NCBI GenBank assembly: GCA_963969395.1
Contig: OZ017796.1
Location: 10,666,501 to 10,730,500 of the forward strand
From: Pseudoscleropodium purum
Taxonomy: Eukaryota; Streptophyta; Bryopsida; Hypnales; Brachytheciaceae
Direction: 5' to 3'
DNA length: 64,000 nt
The position numbers were made by a program, and so were the translations under genes. The notes under the pieces were generated by a model, which made no database searches, was not told the origin of the DNA, and saw only the letters and a list, made by a program, of their open reading frames with translations. Position 1 is the first letter of the stretch. Each line of letters begins with the position of its first letter. Shown in pieces: positions 11,994-23,844 of the stretch.

Positions 11994-12803
11994 CCCCTAA
12001 AGTTTTAAGACCATTTTATTGTCAAAATCCATATTTTTAATGTTGCAATAAATAAATTTGACATCTTTTTTTTGCAAATTCAATTGTAGGATCTTGCACT
12101 AAACTAGTATGAAAATGTTTGGAAGAAATTTCAGAAACTTTGACAATATTGATGACAAGATACAAGTACTTAAATTTTAAAAATAAGTGTTTGTAGCCTA
12201 ATTGGATTATAAGGTTTTGAATCCTCTCAACTTAAATTTTTTGTACCATAAGAATTAAGTTGAGAATTTGAAAAAAAAAATTCTCCTCCCCTTGTAATTT
12301 TTATTGTTTAAACAATTGTGAAATCAAAGCAAGTAGAAGATAGAAGGAAAAACTAAATTGTAGACAGTTTTAAGATGGAATTGAAATATTTGAATCCTAA
12401 TGGTGAAATGATACTTTCGATTATTCTAGAAACCAAACCAAACCATATGAATATTTTTTTTTTTATTGCTAAAATTTAATTAAAAAATAGATCCAATACA
12501 TTATTTTCTCAAGAAGTTGCTTAGATAGTTTGGAAAACAAGAAGCTTCATAACTTTTGTATTGTTTATCCAATGGAATGAATCAAATCTATTCACATGGA
12601 AAAAAAAGTAATCTATAAGAATTTTAAAAATAACTGATTTTGCTCCTAGGCATGAATTGAAATGAAAATTATATTCACCAAAAGTTAATAAATTTTCTTA
12701 TCTTGAAAAAAATTACAAAAGAATCTTGCCTAAAATTGAAATTTTAGGTATACGCCTAAACCTTCAAGAATCTTCCAAAGGGACTTGGGACTTTAGGGAT
12801 CAA
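11990..12803 (+). mobile_element. Family D copy 2 (814 bp)
   Basis: It starts TTAA-CCCCTAAAGTTTTAAGACC and ends GGACTTTAGGG-ATCAA, with an 11-12 bp inverted repeat and one eroded duplication (TCAA). It is related to family A by the blocks 'gtaggatcttgcactaaactagt' and 'cataacttttgtat...aatggaatgaatcaaa', but with a different centre. It shares its left TTAA with element C copy 2. No coding capacity. Confidence 0.6.
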
Positions 12804-13575
12804 GGATTAGACAACTTTTCATGCTATCATCTCACTAAGTTAACCTTGGAAGAATGACTAGATGTCTTGTGTTCTTTGAATGGTCAACCAAGCTTTGTGC
12901 ATATTGAAGAATGGATAATTTTCATTTGATTTTTTGTATACAACTTTATCTTCACATTTTTATCCAAAATGTTCTACTACTTATCAAGTTCTACAATGCA
13001 TGTAAATTTTTTGTTAGTTGAAATAAAGTACCTCCAAATATTACCATAATTTTCTTATTTATAATCAAATTTTTAAAGAATTTATGTATATTTTTGCTGA
13101 TATTTTGTTCAAATGTTCATATTTATTACCTCGAATTGGTCATTAAAGAAAGTGTTATTTTAAGCATTCAATTATTGACTTTGCATGAATGGGAAACCAT
13201 TTAAAAAAACATCATTGGAAAGTATTTTGTTCATCATCTACATAATGGACTTCAAAGCATGTACATAAGGGTTTATAGATAACATGTAGGTTACAAAATT
13301 AACTAAGTAAAACTTCCTCGCTAATTTGGTATCTTTGAATGATTCTAAATATGGATTTAGAATTTCCAAATCTAATCATATGTAGCAAATAATTAGCTCC
13401 CCTTTTATTTTTTAATTGCAAAATTTCTTCAAACATTAGAAAATTCTATTTATTTCATAAGTAGTATTTCCAAAAAAAAGATTCTTTGGGATACTTTGTA
13501 TATTCTACTAAACTTTGAAGGAAGAAATTACCCCCTTTCCAAATTCCAAGTTCCAAGTGTCCCTTTGTAACAAAC
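12804..13575. other. AT-rich stretch without recognisable gene
   Basis: No open frame of note, no terminal repeats and no RNA gene were seen. It is probably decayed repeat DNA. Confidence 0.45.
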
Positions 13576-14230
13576 TTAAAGGTTTAGTCAAATTTCTATG
13601 ATCTCAATTTTGGACATGATTTTTTGAATTTTTTCTAAACGAATAGGAAAAAAATTAAGGTAGAAAGAATGTGGTTCCTATTTCAATCAATATAATGAAA
13701 AAAAATAATGCTATCCAAGCAAATTAATTTGAATGAAGTAAATCTTAAAATATTTTTTTTAATATTAATTTCTATAGATTAATGATGTGAAAGTTGGATT
13801 AATGATGTGAAAGTTTGGATTAATGATGTGAAAGTTATAGAGCATCTTCTTTTGTGGGCAATCACATCATCTTTTTTAGAAAATAACGCATTGAATCTAT
13901 TTTTTAACTCAATTTTTACAATTAATAAAAAATTAAAATTTCACACAATTTAGTTTGCTTGTTAGAGCAATTTTATCATTGGAATCAATGTGTTTCAATT
14001 CCATCTTAAAAGTATTAACAATTTATTTTTTCCTTCTATGATTTCTCTACTTCCACTTAACAAGTGTTTTTTTTTTTAAATTTCCTTGAACTTTGGACTC
14101 AATTCTTTAATATAGAAACTTTTGATTTTCAAATTTTTAATACAAATTTTTTTAAGTTAAGACGATTCAAAGTCTTCTAATCTAGTTCAACAAGGTTTAA
14201 AAAAAATTCTTTTCAGGACTTTAGAGGTAA
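13576..14230 (-). mobile_element. Family D copy, reverse orientation, degraded
   Basis: Read on the minus strand it begins TTTACCTCTAAAGTCC (14230 downward) and contains 'aagtagagaaatcatagaaggaaaaaa' and 'taagatggaattgaaac', matching family D copies at 5090-5150 and 12310-12380. The far end near 13576 is uncertain. It includes the three-unit tandem repeat at 13777-13837. Confidence 0.4.
13777..13837 (+). repeat. Three tandem copies of a 20-21 bp unit
   Basis: The unit GATTAATGATGTGAAAGTT(T)G occurs three times in succession (13777-13796, 13797-13817, 13818-13837) with almost no variation, pointing to a recent local duplication. It falls inside a degraded family D element. Confidence 0.85.
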
Positions 14231-15302
14231 AGGGGCCTTATTGGAGAGAGAATTAAAGTACAATACACCTAAGGTACCAAAAATGGCCAATAGAATTGAA
14301 CCTACACAATCTCGTAAATTTTAGATTAGTCCATTAGGGATCACATAATAGTGATGATCATTAGAAAAAATTTAAAGCCTACAAAGGGCCATTTGACTTT
14401 TGACAATAGAGCAAATATAAGAAATATTACTTTTAATAAATTATTATTATTTTATCCCATCATTTGACTATTTGAGGTGACATGAAAAAATATTAATTTT
14501 TTATTCCTACTTTATTGTACTTACACCACTGCCAAGACTCAAGTGAATCTTTGTAGGTCTAAGGTTTTTTCTATTGTTATGTAGTTTTATAAGATGGCAT
14601 GTATTACCACACCAACTATACTTAAATTAAATGCTATGAGGATATTTGGTGGGATTAACCCTTCAAGGTTCAAGGTCTTTCAACAAAATTTTAAGGATTT
14701 GAGATAGATTCCTACGATGGCAAATTTTACTATAATTTTTTTTAAACTATTTTGAAGATAAGAAAATTAGTGCCTAGAAAAAAAATTATGCCATTATGAA
14801 CACAAAAAACTCAAGTGCGGACAATAGAAAATAAAAAAATTACTAAAAATTAGTGTTCTTGTTATTTATTATAGTGTATATTTATTTGTACTTGAAAAAC
14901 TTTGATTTGTTTCATTTGGATTATTTAGTAAGTGGAAATTATGAACAATACTGTTTGGTGGGCAATCAAGTCATCTTCTCAAAGAAATAATGTAGAAGAT
15001 TCATTTTTTAAGAGGATTGCTATCATGTGAACCTAGGATTGTGAGCACATGAGCTTACAAGACTATACACCTGTATATGTTATATGTGTTTATATTATTG
15101 AAACCTTGTATAATTATAGTGTAACTATAATATAAGTACCTACATTATAAGTGTTTATATTATAAGCACCTTCAATGGTTGTAGTATATCTATTTATATT
15201 CTTGTTCAAAGCTCACATGCTCACATACTAATACCATTGAAAGTAGTTACTATAGGTTCTAAAAGTGTTATGAAAGATAGAAGAGCATATTATGTTTTCA
15301 AT
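14231..15302. other. AT-rich stretch; possible element end at 14655
   Basis: A TTAA-CCCTTCAAGG at 14655 resembles a left terminus of the TTAA elements. The block 'gtggtgggcaatcaagtcatcttctcaaag' near 14955 matches 13855-13885. No partner terminus could be placed, and no gene is seen. Confidence 0.35.
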
Positions 15303-16242
15303 TTAACCTGTGAAGTTCCTTGACTATGTTTTCACCAAAAAAGCTCCAAAACTGTCATTTCTTGTACAAGTTTCAAATTTTATAAAAAAAAACATTTTTG
15401 GACACATGTAACCATAGGATCTTGTAGTAAATTGGTTTGGAAAGATGTGGAAAAATTTTCAGAAATTTTCACCATGTGAATTGCAAGATACAACATTTGA
15501 AGTGACAAAAATCATTGTTTTGTCCCTATGGAAAATTAGGCAACTTCACTTCACAAGGTCACATTTGTACAAAAAAATGTTCAAAATGGTAGTGTTTCTT
15601 TAGATTCATTCCTCAAGGCATGTTGGTTACATTTTTGAGAATTTTTAAATCATTTGAAATTGTACAACATATAAGAAATAATAGTAAGTAGAAAGATATA
15701 GAGAATGATTGAAAATACTAAATTGTTAACAATTTATTTAAGGAATTGAAAATTCCATTCCAATGGTTGTAATTTTTCTAATAAATAATTTTCACCTAAT
15801 TTTTTAAATTTTTTCCAAAAATATTTAAAATTGAGTTGAATTAAAGGCTTCAAAGTTTATTTTGGAGTAAAGAATCTATAACTACCCACAAACTAAAACA
15901 CCTCATAATTTTTGACTCATTGATCAAAATGGAGTGATTTAAAGCTTTAGATAGATAGATAGAGAGATAGAGAGATAGAAAATTAATTAAAAAAATTTAT
16001 TCTTTAAAAAATGATTTTTTCAAATTTTCTTGGACTACCCAAGTTGAGAAACAAACTACATATTAGGCCATAACTTTTGATTCATATTTCCAAATGTCTT
16101 GAAATTTAGTGCATATCAATGATATTCTTTGTCCACACTTTTATTTAAATTTGGGCCAAAAACATAAAAATCTTTAGTCACATGCACCTATCCAAAAATT
16201 TTATGTTGCCAAATAAATGTAGCTTGGTCTTCTAGGAATTAA
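15303..16242 (+). mobile_element. Family A TTAA element, copy 2 (940 bp)
   Basis: It starts TTAA-CCTGTGAAGTTCCTTGACTATG and ends TTGGTCTTCTAGGAA-TTAA. It is collinear with the other family A copies throughout, most closely with 44550-45479; both end in 'atgttgccaaa(t/a)aa(a)tg'. It carries a GATA-rich simple repeat at 15950-15980 where other copies have 'ctatatataaa'. Confidence 0.7.
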
Positions 16243-16651
16243 CAACAATGAACATATAAGGATTGAAGACTTGAAGTCAATGCTTCTAGAAACATATGTG
16301 ATTTCAACTTCAAGATTCATAACTATTTCTACGAAGGTCCAAAAAATATGAAACAACTTGGGTTAGATGCCAATTCCATTTTCTTTTCAAGAAAAAATTC
16401 ACTATTTTTTTTCAAAAGTCAAAATTCCAAAATTAATTCACAATTCCTATGTGATTTTAAAATCCATGTGAGTCCCTAATTGTAAATCAACTTAATTCCT
16501 AACTCATCCAAAGTCTATATTTGGGATGATAAATAGATTATCTGACAACAATGTATTGCTCAGATAATTTTTCATTCATCAAAGTAATGTTTGAACATTT
16601 TTTTTAAACTCTTCTATGAAAATTTGAGGAAATGGAGGTAACTTTTTGAAG
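16243..16651. repeat. Dispersed repeat also found at 59775-59945
   Basis: The stretch 16295-16500 ('gtgatttcaacttcaagattc ... aaggtccaaaaaatatgaaac ... cttgggttagatgcc') is homologous to 59775-59945 in the same orientation. No termini were recognised and no coding capacity is seen. Confidence 0.5.
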
Positions 16652-17584
16652 TTAATTCTTTAAGGTCAAGGACTATCTTTTTTCCAAAAACTCTTCAAAA
16701 CTGCCATTTCTAATACAAATACCAAATTTCAAAAGAAAAAATATTTTTAAACATATGTAACCATATGATCTTGTACACTAGTTTGAAAAGATGTAGAAAA
16801 AATTTCAAAAATATCCACCTTATAGATTGCAAAATATCAGCGTTTGAAATGACAAAATTCTTTTTCTTGGCCTTGCAATAACTAGGTAGTTGCACTTCAC
16901 AAGGTCACATTTGTATGAAAAAATGTCAAAAATTGTAGTAAATCTTTATTCTTTGGATTCATTCTTCAAGGCAAGTTGGCTAAATGCTTGAAAAAATTTA
17001 GATCACTTGGAATTTCACAACATATAGGGAAAAAAATAGTAAGTAGAAAGAAGTAGAAAATGATTCAAAACACTCAATTGTTGAGAATTTAATTATTAAA
17101 TTGAAAAATGCCAATCCCAACAATTGTACTATAGTAAAATCAATCTGTATCATATGATTTTTTTTAAAATATTATAAATTGAATTCAATAAAGGACTCCA
17201 AAATTTATTTTAGAGTATACAATCTATAATTGCTTGCAAACTAGAACACCTCATAACTTTCATCCCTTAAATCAAAATGGAATGATTCAAAGTTTTTCAC
17301 ATATATATAAATTAAAAAAATTAATTTCAAATTTTGTTTTAAAAAAAAGTGATTTTTTAGGAAATGTTTAAACTGCTTGCCGAGCATGGAAAATTACATA
17401 TCATGCAATAACCTTTGAATCATGTAGTCAAAAGTTATGAAAATTGTTGGGCCTTAAAGCTACTCTTTGGGCATTGACACATTTTGTGAAAATTTCAAAG
17501 AAAGAAATTAAAATTTCATTTGTAGTGAGCTGTCCAAAATTGTTGTGTTGTCAAGAAAACGCAATTTGGTCCTTTAGGGGTTAA
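16652..17584 (+). mobile_element. Family A TTAA element, copy 3 (933 bp)
   Basis: It starts TTAA-TTCTTTAAGGTCAAGGACTATC and ends TTGGTCCTTTAGGGG-TTAA. The 3' terminus is intact while the 5' terminus is eroded. Its right third ('catggaaaattacatatcatgcaataacc') groups with copy 1 rather than copy 2, so at least two subfamilies exist. Confidence 0.7.
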
Positions 17585-18149
17585 ACCTACCAATAAATAT
17601 TGAATAATAGAATATTTGCAAAGCAAAGTCTTAATCACATAGGAAAAAAAATACAACATCACTCATGAATTGAAAGATTATAATGTTTGGTCATGAAGGT
17701 GTTAAAACTATAAAAGTGATTTCAAGTCTTTCAATCCTTTTTTCACATGTCAAATCAAAAAAATTGGTCACCAAAAAAATATGAGGTTAAAGGACATAAC
17801 ATGTATAATCCCAATCAATATAAGGCTTTTCAAAATCTCCTACATTTAAAAAAATGAACTTCCACTATGAATTTTTCTCCAAGATCTAGTGTATTTGAGG
17901 CTCATTTCCAATAGCTCTCTAAATTGTGGAAAGTAAAAATTGCAATAGACCCCCTTGGACAAAATTTTGAATATAAATATTATAATCAATCATTTTCAAA
18001 ATTGGATTTTTTAATGCTAAAAGCCTATTAAAATTAGACTTCCAAAAAGAATCAAAAATATAAACTACTACAAATAGCAACTTGGTTAGGTTTTATTTAA
18101 CTTCAATGTATTGTAGACACCAAAATTTGGTGCCTCAGACATTTAGAGG
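17585..18149. repeat. Repeat sequence, in part inverted homolog of 60790-60915
   Basis: The segment 17695-17810 ('caagtctttcaatcc...ttttcacatgtcaaat...atatgaggtta') matches the reverse complement of about 60790-60915. The right end, GCACCAAAATTTGGTGCCTCAGACATTTAGAGG-TTAA, looks like a TTAA element terminus resembling the start at 59936. The left end is not resolved. Confidence 0.4.
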
Positions 18150-18390
18150 TTAACTCTTTACATACTAAGAATTCATGATTTTAAGTTGCCAACTTTGAAT
18201 AATTATATTGTAGAAAGTTTAATCTAAATGAAAAAAATTTATTACATCATTAGCTTGAGTGAAGAACATTACATGCATTGGTTTCAAAAAATAATTATTA
18301 AAATAAATTAAAATTCCCATATAAACTCTTCAAAATTGCTAACAAAGGATGTGAGACCCAATTTGGGCTTCTTAGTACATAGAGGGTTAA
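18150..18390. mobile_element. Short TTAA MITE G (241 bp)
   Basis: The left end TTAA-CTCTTTACATACTAAGAA and right end TTCTTAGTACATAGAGGG-TTAA form an inverted repeat of about 18 bases with a few mismatches. It abuts the preceding element, sharing its TTAA. Too short to code; a typical MITE. Confidence 0.6.
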
Positions 18391-18838
18391 GGGTTAAGAT
18401 CATTGCAAGCCAATACGGAAATTAGTAGTGAAATGTAGCAGTCAGTAGAAGTCGAGAGCTCTGATACTATCTACGACACAGGTTGTTTGATGAATCTCGG
18501 CAGTAGAAACCGGCAGAGCTCGCTCGGAGAAAAGGCAATTTTATCAATACAGAAAGTGGGTGGTACTTTGGGGAAAGAAGAATGGGCTTGTCCGCTCGTG
18601 TTCAATTTGGTATCAAGCCGGCAAATGAAGGATGAGAAGATCGAAGTATGAAAAAATTGAAAGATTAATAGGACTCAAGGATCTGGAGAATCTGGAATTT
18701 AATTCTTGAGAGAGGTCATCGTATGGGCTGTTAAATTAGGACTTCGAATGAAAATAGCGACTTGAAGTCGGTCCAAGCACAGAAGGCAAGCAAACTATCT
18801 TCAATTTCACAAAATTGTCTCCATGGGGGCGCCAAAAA
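18391..18838 (-). mobile_element. Possible LTR-retroelement relic, internal part
   Basis: Less AT-rich than its surroundings. On the minus strand TTTTTGGCGCC (18828-18838) resembles the primer-binding site of Athila/Tat-type Ty3 elements, directly next to a TGTGACTG (an LTR edge would be TG...CA). A second PBS-like string, TAGTATCAGAGCTC on the minus strand, lies near 18455-18470. No coding domain was found. The call is tentative. Confidence 0.25.
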
Positions 18839-20640
18839 TGTGACTGAAATCTAATCAAAGCACTTAATACTATAACAGGCCGGTATAGATTTATGTTTCA
18901 GTATGCTCTTCTTGAAAATGCCGTGAAAGTCGTGAAATATCGCCAATTTTAACGAAAACTGACGTGTAACTATGGAACTAATTTCAATTAAAAAACAAAA
19001 CACAAAATGAAAGGACTGGCAACGAAGGTGGACTGACATCGTGCACAGCAACCCCATCACCGAAGTTAGTTAAGCTAGTCTCTGGGTTGCAGTTGTTCTT
19101 GGGTTGCCCTATCTACACTTGTACCTTAAGCTAGCTGGGTTGTATTTTTATTTCTAATTCTAATGAACATATTGGACTTGTCCATCTTCACAAGGGAACT
19201 TTAAGAGTTTAGCAAGGAGGAAATGAAACGGAGTTTCCCATCTCCATTGTTTCAAACTGAAAAACAGACTTGGCAACGGGGTGGAGAAGGCTGACACTCA
19301 ATGTCAAGGTCAAGACTTGACATTTGTTGTAAATATTTTTGGTTCTGGTATTTTTTTGACTGGAAATTCGTGGACCTTAGTGGTTGCAATAGTGCAATAC
19401 TAGCTCGCAATGAATGGTTGCATTACTTGCATTATTGACCATTATTTTCCTGAAACAGATCGATGGGAGCATATATGGCTGACCTTCCTCTAGAGCCGTG
19501 CTAGTTGGCATGTTTCAGAGCGTCAGTTTAAATCCTGATATATATGCAGTGTAGAGCTCTGAGAACTAGGACTGATGTAGATATATGGTTGCAGACATGC
19601 GCCTGGAATTGAATAGTCACCGTCTCTTAAATTTTTGACATTTTAAGAAAAATGTCGATCTATAATGCACGTATTGCCAGAGGGTGTGCATTTTGGTCAC
19701 AGCTCGTTTTCGAAGAAAAAGAAAGAAAAAGAAAAGAGGGTGTGCATTCAACATGTAATTTCAAGCGTACATGGGAAAAGTTGAAAGCAAAATTAGTCTA
19801 CCACTATTCCCACATGCATGCATCGATGGGCACGTTTTCACCATTCGCTGCATGAACCTTGCGTGCATTGCATGCGTTGCGCAAAATTCGGCCATGAAGA
19901 TTTTTAAAAGTGGAAAATGAGTACGTTTTCAGCTGCAGACTTCAATTGAAGAAGCCAGGACTCGGTCTTTGCTGCTTCTCTGGAGGAGAATCGGAGAACC
20001 TTGTAGTGGCCCTGGATCACCGCTCGGCGCTTTCTGCTGTCGTCTCCTGTTCATCCTCAAATTATTATCGTTTTGGAAAGGATGTGCAGCAGCATTGAAT
20101 AGCTACCTTTGGAATCAATTCATAATTAGAAAAGAATTAAGCAAATCAGCAACGACCCATGCCATACTCCGACCTCGATCCAGAAGTCCAGAATCACACC
20201 GGCCTTCCTTATCGATCACGCAACCGTTTTTCCGCTTTACTTCTCATCTTAAGTCAGAGGTAGTTGACTGAAAACCAGGAATACCGTTAGTGTCACACGA
20301 TTTCTTCACAGGAATTGCGATGGGAGAGAATCGTGGAACGTAGTGAATGAGCACTTGGTGGCGCATGTACTGGCGCCTCAGAATCGATTGGAAAGTAGCT
20401 AACTCGTATATGCAATCTGACAACTGCCTACCGGGCTCCCGGAGGACTTCATGCCGCCACACGACCACCACTGTAGTTTTCATTGAGCATCAAAACCCGG
20501 TCCTGCATTAAAGCATGGAGAATACTAACCAAACGATGTTTAAAATGGCGAAACTTTTAAGAAAACCGACACTTTTAACTACGAAAGTCCTAGATCTCCG
20601 AGTTTTCTGCGCTTTGGGGTGAAGATATATGTCCGATCCG
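18839..20640. other. Less AT-rich island, no gene recognised
   Basis: Several open frames of 60-100 codons overlap on both strands around 19650-20480, but none shows a known domain and they conflict with one another. Balanced composition and two nearby GGGTGTGCATT copies (19681, 19738) are the only features noted. Part of a gene with short exons could be hidden here; I could not assemble one. Confidence 0.35.
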
Positions 20641-20656
20641 ATCCGGTTCCCTTCAA

Positions 20657-20665
20657 TTATATAAG
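20657..20665 (+). promoter_or_regulatory. TATA box candidate
   Basis: TTATATAAG stands about 150 bases before the ATG at 20811, with CT-rich leader sequence (cagactctcagtcttcgtc) from about 20692. Position and context fit a plant core promoter driving the small ORF downstream. Confidence 0.45.
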
Positions 20666-20810
20666 TTGATCCCTACTTTAAGTTGCCAGCACTCAGACTC
20701 TCAGTCTTCGTCTTAGAATTGAATTTTGTAACGTACCGACCGAGATCCGACCCGGTCGATCCAATCCTATCCTATAGTTTGCTATTCGAGACCTCTGCGT
20801 GTTTAAGTCC

Positions 20811-21020
20811 ATGGCCCTGAGATTTGAGCTTGGTGAAGTCCTGGAACTGCATCCAAAGTACGCTTTAGGAGAGCACGAAGTGCGCTACTTGAATTTGTTC
20901 TTTGCTGACGATGATGACGCCAACGACTATGCTGATAATGCCGACCTTGCTGCAGATGATCAGCAGCTCGTGGCGGTTGCACCCTGTCTCGAAGCTCCAG
21001 ACGATGTTGACGATGAGTGA
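20811..21020 (+). CDS. Candidate small acidic protein, function unknown
   Basis: A 69-residue frame starts at ATG 20811 in good context (gtccATGG) and ends at TGA 21018-21020. The first third (MALRFELGEV...) is mixed. The middle and end are strongly acidic, with a DDDD run near residues 29-32 and repeated Asp/Ala pairs, ending DDVDDE. No signal peptide or membrane segment is visible. Support for a real gene: a TATA box at 20657, balanced codon composition and an AATAAA at 21534-21539. Against it: short length and no family I recognise. It may be the first exon of a longer gene or a chance frame. Confidence 0.35.
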   Translation: MALRFELGEVLELHPKYALGEHEVRYLNLFFADDDDANDYADNADLAADDQQLVAVAPCLEAPDDVDDE

Positions 21021-21533
21021 GCGGAGGGGTACTTCACCGACAATTCAGCACAAGAATCAATATCGATCTGACAGACAGACACGGCTAGCTGTTGCGCCAG
21101 ATCAAAGAGCCTTGATCGATCTGTGTCTTCATGCCGTGAGATTCTCAAATGTGAAACCCTAGGTTTTCACCACCTTATAATGCGAGGTTCTTACTTGACT
21201 TACTGTAACTTAAAGTATCTGAAGTAAACGTCTGCCCACTTTGAGCTCATCGAATTGGATTGTTTGGCTTCTGGAAATCAGTTGCAATTGATAGAAAGCT
21301 TAGTTATACTTCAGTTCAATTTTATGACCGGTAAACAGAGATTTTGTGGGTGAGAAGCTAGATGGACAAGTTGAAATACCGTAGTCTCAAACTGTCGGGC
21401 AAACTGTCAATAACTTTGAAGGCCCCCGAAGCCCAGTTGTGCTGGCTCTGTATTTTCACTTCAGCGTATCAGTGTTTTTGTATTTAATACTGTCGTGTCG
21501 GACCACAACAGTACATAGTTGTATTTCAAGAGA

Positions 21534-21539
21534 AATAAA
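21534..21539 (+). terminator. Polyadenylation signal candidate (AATAAA)
   Basis: AATAAA lies about 510 bases after the stop of the small acidic ORF, preceded by TGT- and TTGTA-rich sequence like a plant far-upstream element. It could close the transcript that starts near 20690. Confidence 0.3.
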
Positions 21540-23844
21540 GATTTTAAGGGACCTTGTACGTTGTACATAAATACGTTTTGGAAGGGACCTTTAAGATCTC
21601 GTTGCAGTTTTGTTCTCGGTGACAAAGAAATGCGTGCCATAGCTTAGCAAGCCCAGAAGTCCAAAACCCTGACTTTCCGAAGTGTGCGATGAAGGCTGAT
21701 TGATTGGAGATCTTTGCAGTAAATATTATATACTCGGTTGAAATGTGCATGACTTCGAATCATTATTCATTAGGGACCTCAAAAGTAGGAAACCAGATCG
21801 TGCTAGTTGTGCATGATGATCTTCATGAGAGTGATGCTCACATGCTCGGGGGCACAAACGCACAAACCTCCAAAGAATTAATTATCCATTCAGCAATCTA
21901 TGCGCGTACTACTAAAAGATCAGCGAGCATTCCACTCTGGATCTCACTTTGACATATTGCTTATCATTGGAATATTCTTGACAAATTTGCTGTGTAAAAT
22001 ATTCATTAATTAGTAATACTATCTCAAAATCAGAAGTTAACTAGAGCTACAGCTAGTTCAAAGTCGATCATCTATTGATTGCTCCCTTGCTAACAGTTAA
22101 TCACAGTTAGTGCCAACTACAACATAATGCCAACTTAATTCTTATCTCACCTGATGACGAGTGAAAGAATCATTTCAATCAGTCTGATAACAGACACAAC
22201 TTAAAACAATGAAGTTTTCCTTGGACCTGCATCGTTCGGGATGTGGATCGAAGTGTGGGACTCTTACTCGGAGTATTATCATGACCTTGTGGAGGAACAA
22301 CAATTTGAAAGACGAGCAAGATAGTGAATACGATGACATATTTAGCACTGGAGCATGATCGAATAATAATAACTGGCTCCCATGTTTTGGTACAAATCCG
22401 GGGGCTCAGGGTCCGTCCTTTGATTTTTCCAACAATGCTACAGTGCTGCAATTCCTGTAGAAACGGATGATCGACGTATGTAGGATAATGTAATGTTGGA
22501 AATTTTACTTTCTGGTGTGACTGTATAGCTCACTTTAGAATTCCTTTCAGCGTTACATCATAATCAAAAACGGATTAATTTTGTGAAGTTCAATTGCTTC
22601 AAATGAAAATCCTCCTTGAAATTAATTCTGAACATGCATATGTTTTGCAGCTAGTGAGTGCATATTTTATGGAGTATTGACTGGTGAGTGGAGTGAGGCA
22701 CTTAACGTACTGTGGAGTTTCCGAAAATGAACATTTGAATTAATATTTGTGGTTAAGTTCAAGCATTTCTCAACCATATTGCATGTGGCTAAACTGATAA
22801 CACCGAAGCACTGAAAGCAGTAACTTATGTCAACGTGATTGGCAACTATTCAATTGAAAATGGACTGTACAGAAACGGGGGAAATGTCGACATCTAAATT
22901 AATTTAATTTGTGACAAAAAAATACAATTCTTATCATTTTAATAGAAAAATAAACAAAAAAAATAAACTGATAAATTTAACAAGATACATACAGTAAATT
23001 ATGAAACATGGTACATGTAGAAACAAAGAATATTGTGAATATATTTCAAGTAATTATATAATGTTTTATACTTGGAAGACTTTAACACCCTTAGTTAGCT
23101 ATGATCTTAAAGTCAAATTATCACTATGAAACTAGATATTTTTTTATTATATCATTGACTAATACCATTGTAATATTAACAACATGATACAAAAAAATAT
23201 TTTTTTGTGTAAATTTTGATATTTTCAAGAAAAATTATTGAAAGTAAAAGCATTGTAATTTTGAAACTCTAATATGTAAAGGAAATCACATGACCAATTA
23301 TAACATACAATAGTATATGTATTAATCTTGAGGATTTTACTAGGAATGAATGCCACAATGGAAAAATATAAATTAAGGTCAAAATTAAATAGTTCTTTTG
23401 AAATAGAAAATACAAATGAAAAACATTGCATATTGTATTTGTGTATTTTAATACATTGAGCTTGAAATTGCAATAATTTATTGATTTCACAATATATCAA
23501 AAAAATTAAATGGGATAGAAAATTAGAAACTAATAGTATGGGCTTCAATATAAATCAAATATAGAATAAAGATATTTTCAAAACTCCAATAGAATTTGAT
23601 CAAGGCAAATCTAATTTTTCAATACAACCAAATATCTTTAGGGATTAAAATTTAAAACCATCTTTTCTATTTAAAAAAACTTTTATACAAGTGAAAAGGA
23701 AGTTTAAACAATGTTTCAACAATGTAGTTTGGTGCTTCCAAACCTATATTCTATTAGTGTGAATATTAAATGTCAAAATTTTTAACATAGTAAATTAATC
23801 CTATACATAGTAGTCACTCAAAGTTGGCAAAAAATATTTCTAAA
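21540..23844. other. Mixed island fading to AT-rich DNA, no gene recognised
   Basis: A minus-strand frame at 22179-22451 (90 residues) has a hydrophobic segment YVIVFTILLVFQIVV but no recognisable family, and I do not call it. From about 22900 the DNA is strongly AT-rich with only chance frames. No repeats with clear ends. Confidence 0.35.

Noticed and set aside
19045..19110. Resemblance to 5S rRNA (ccccatcaccgaagttagttaagc)
   Set aside because: Only about 20 bases match with gaps; the conserved internal promoter elements of 5S rRNA are absent.
22179..22451. 90-codon minus-strand frame with one hydrophobic segment
   Set aside because: It looks like a small membrane or secreted peptide, but there is no promoter, splice or family evidence; left uncalled.
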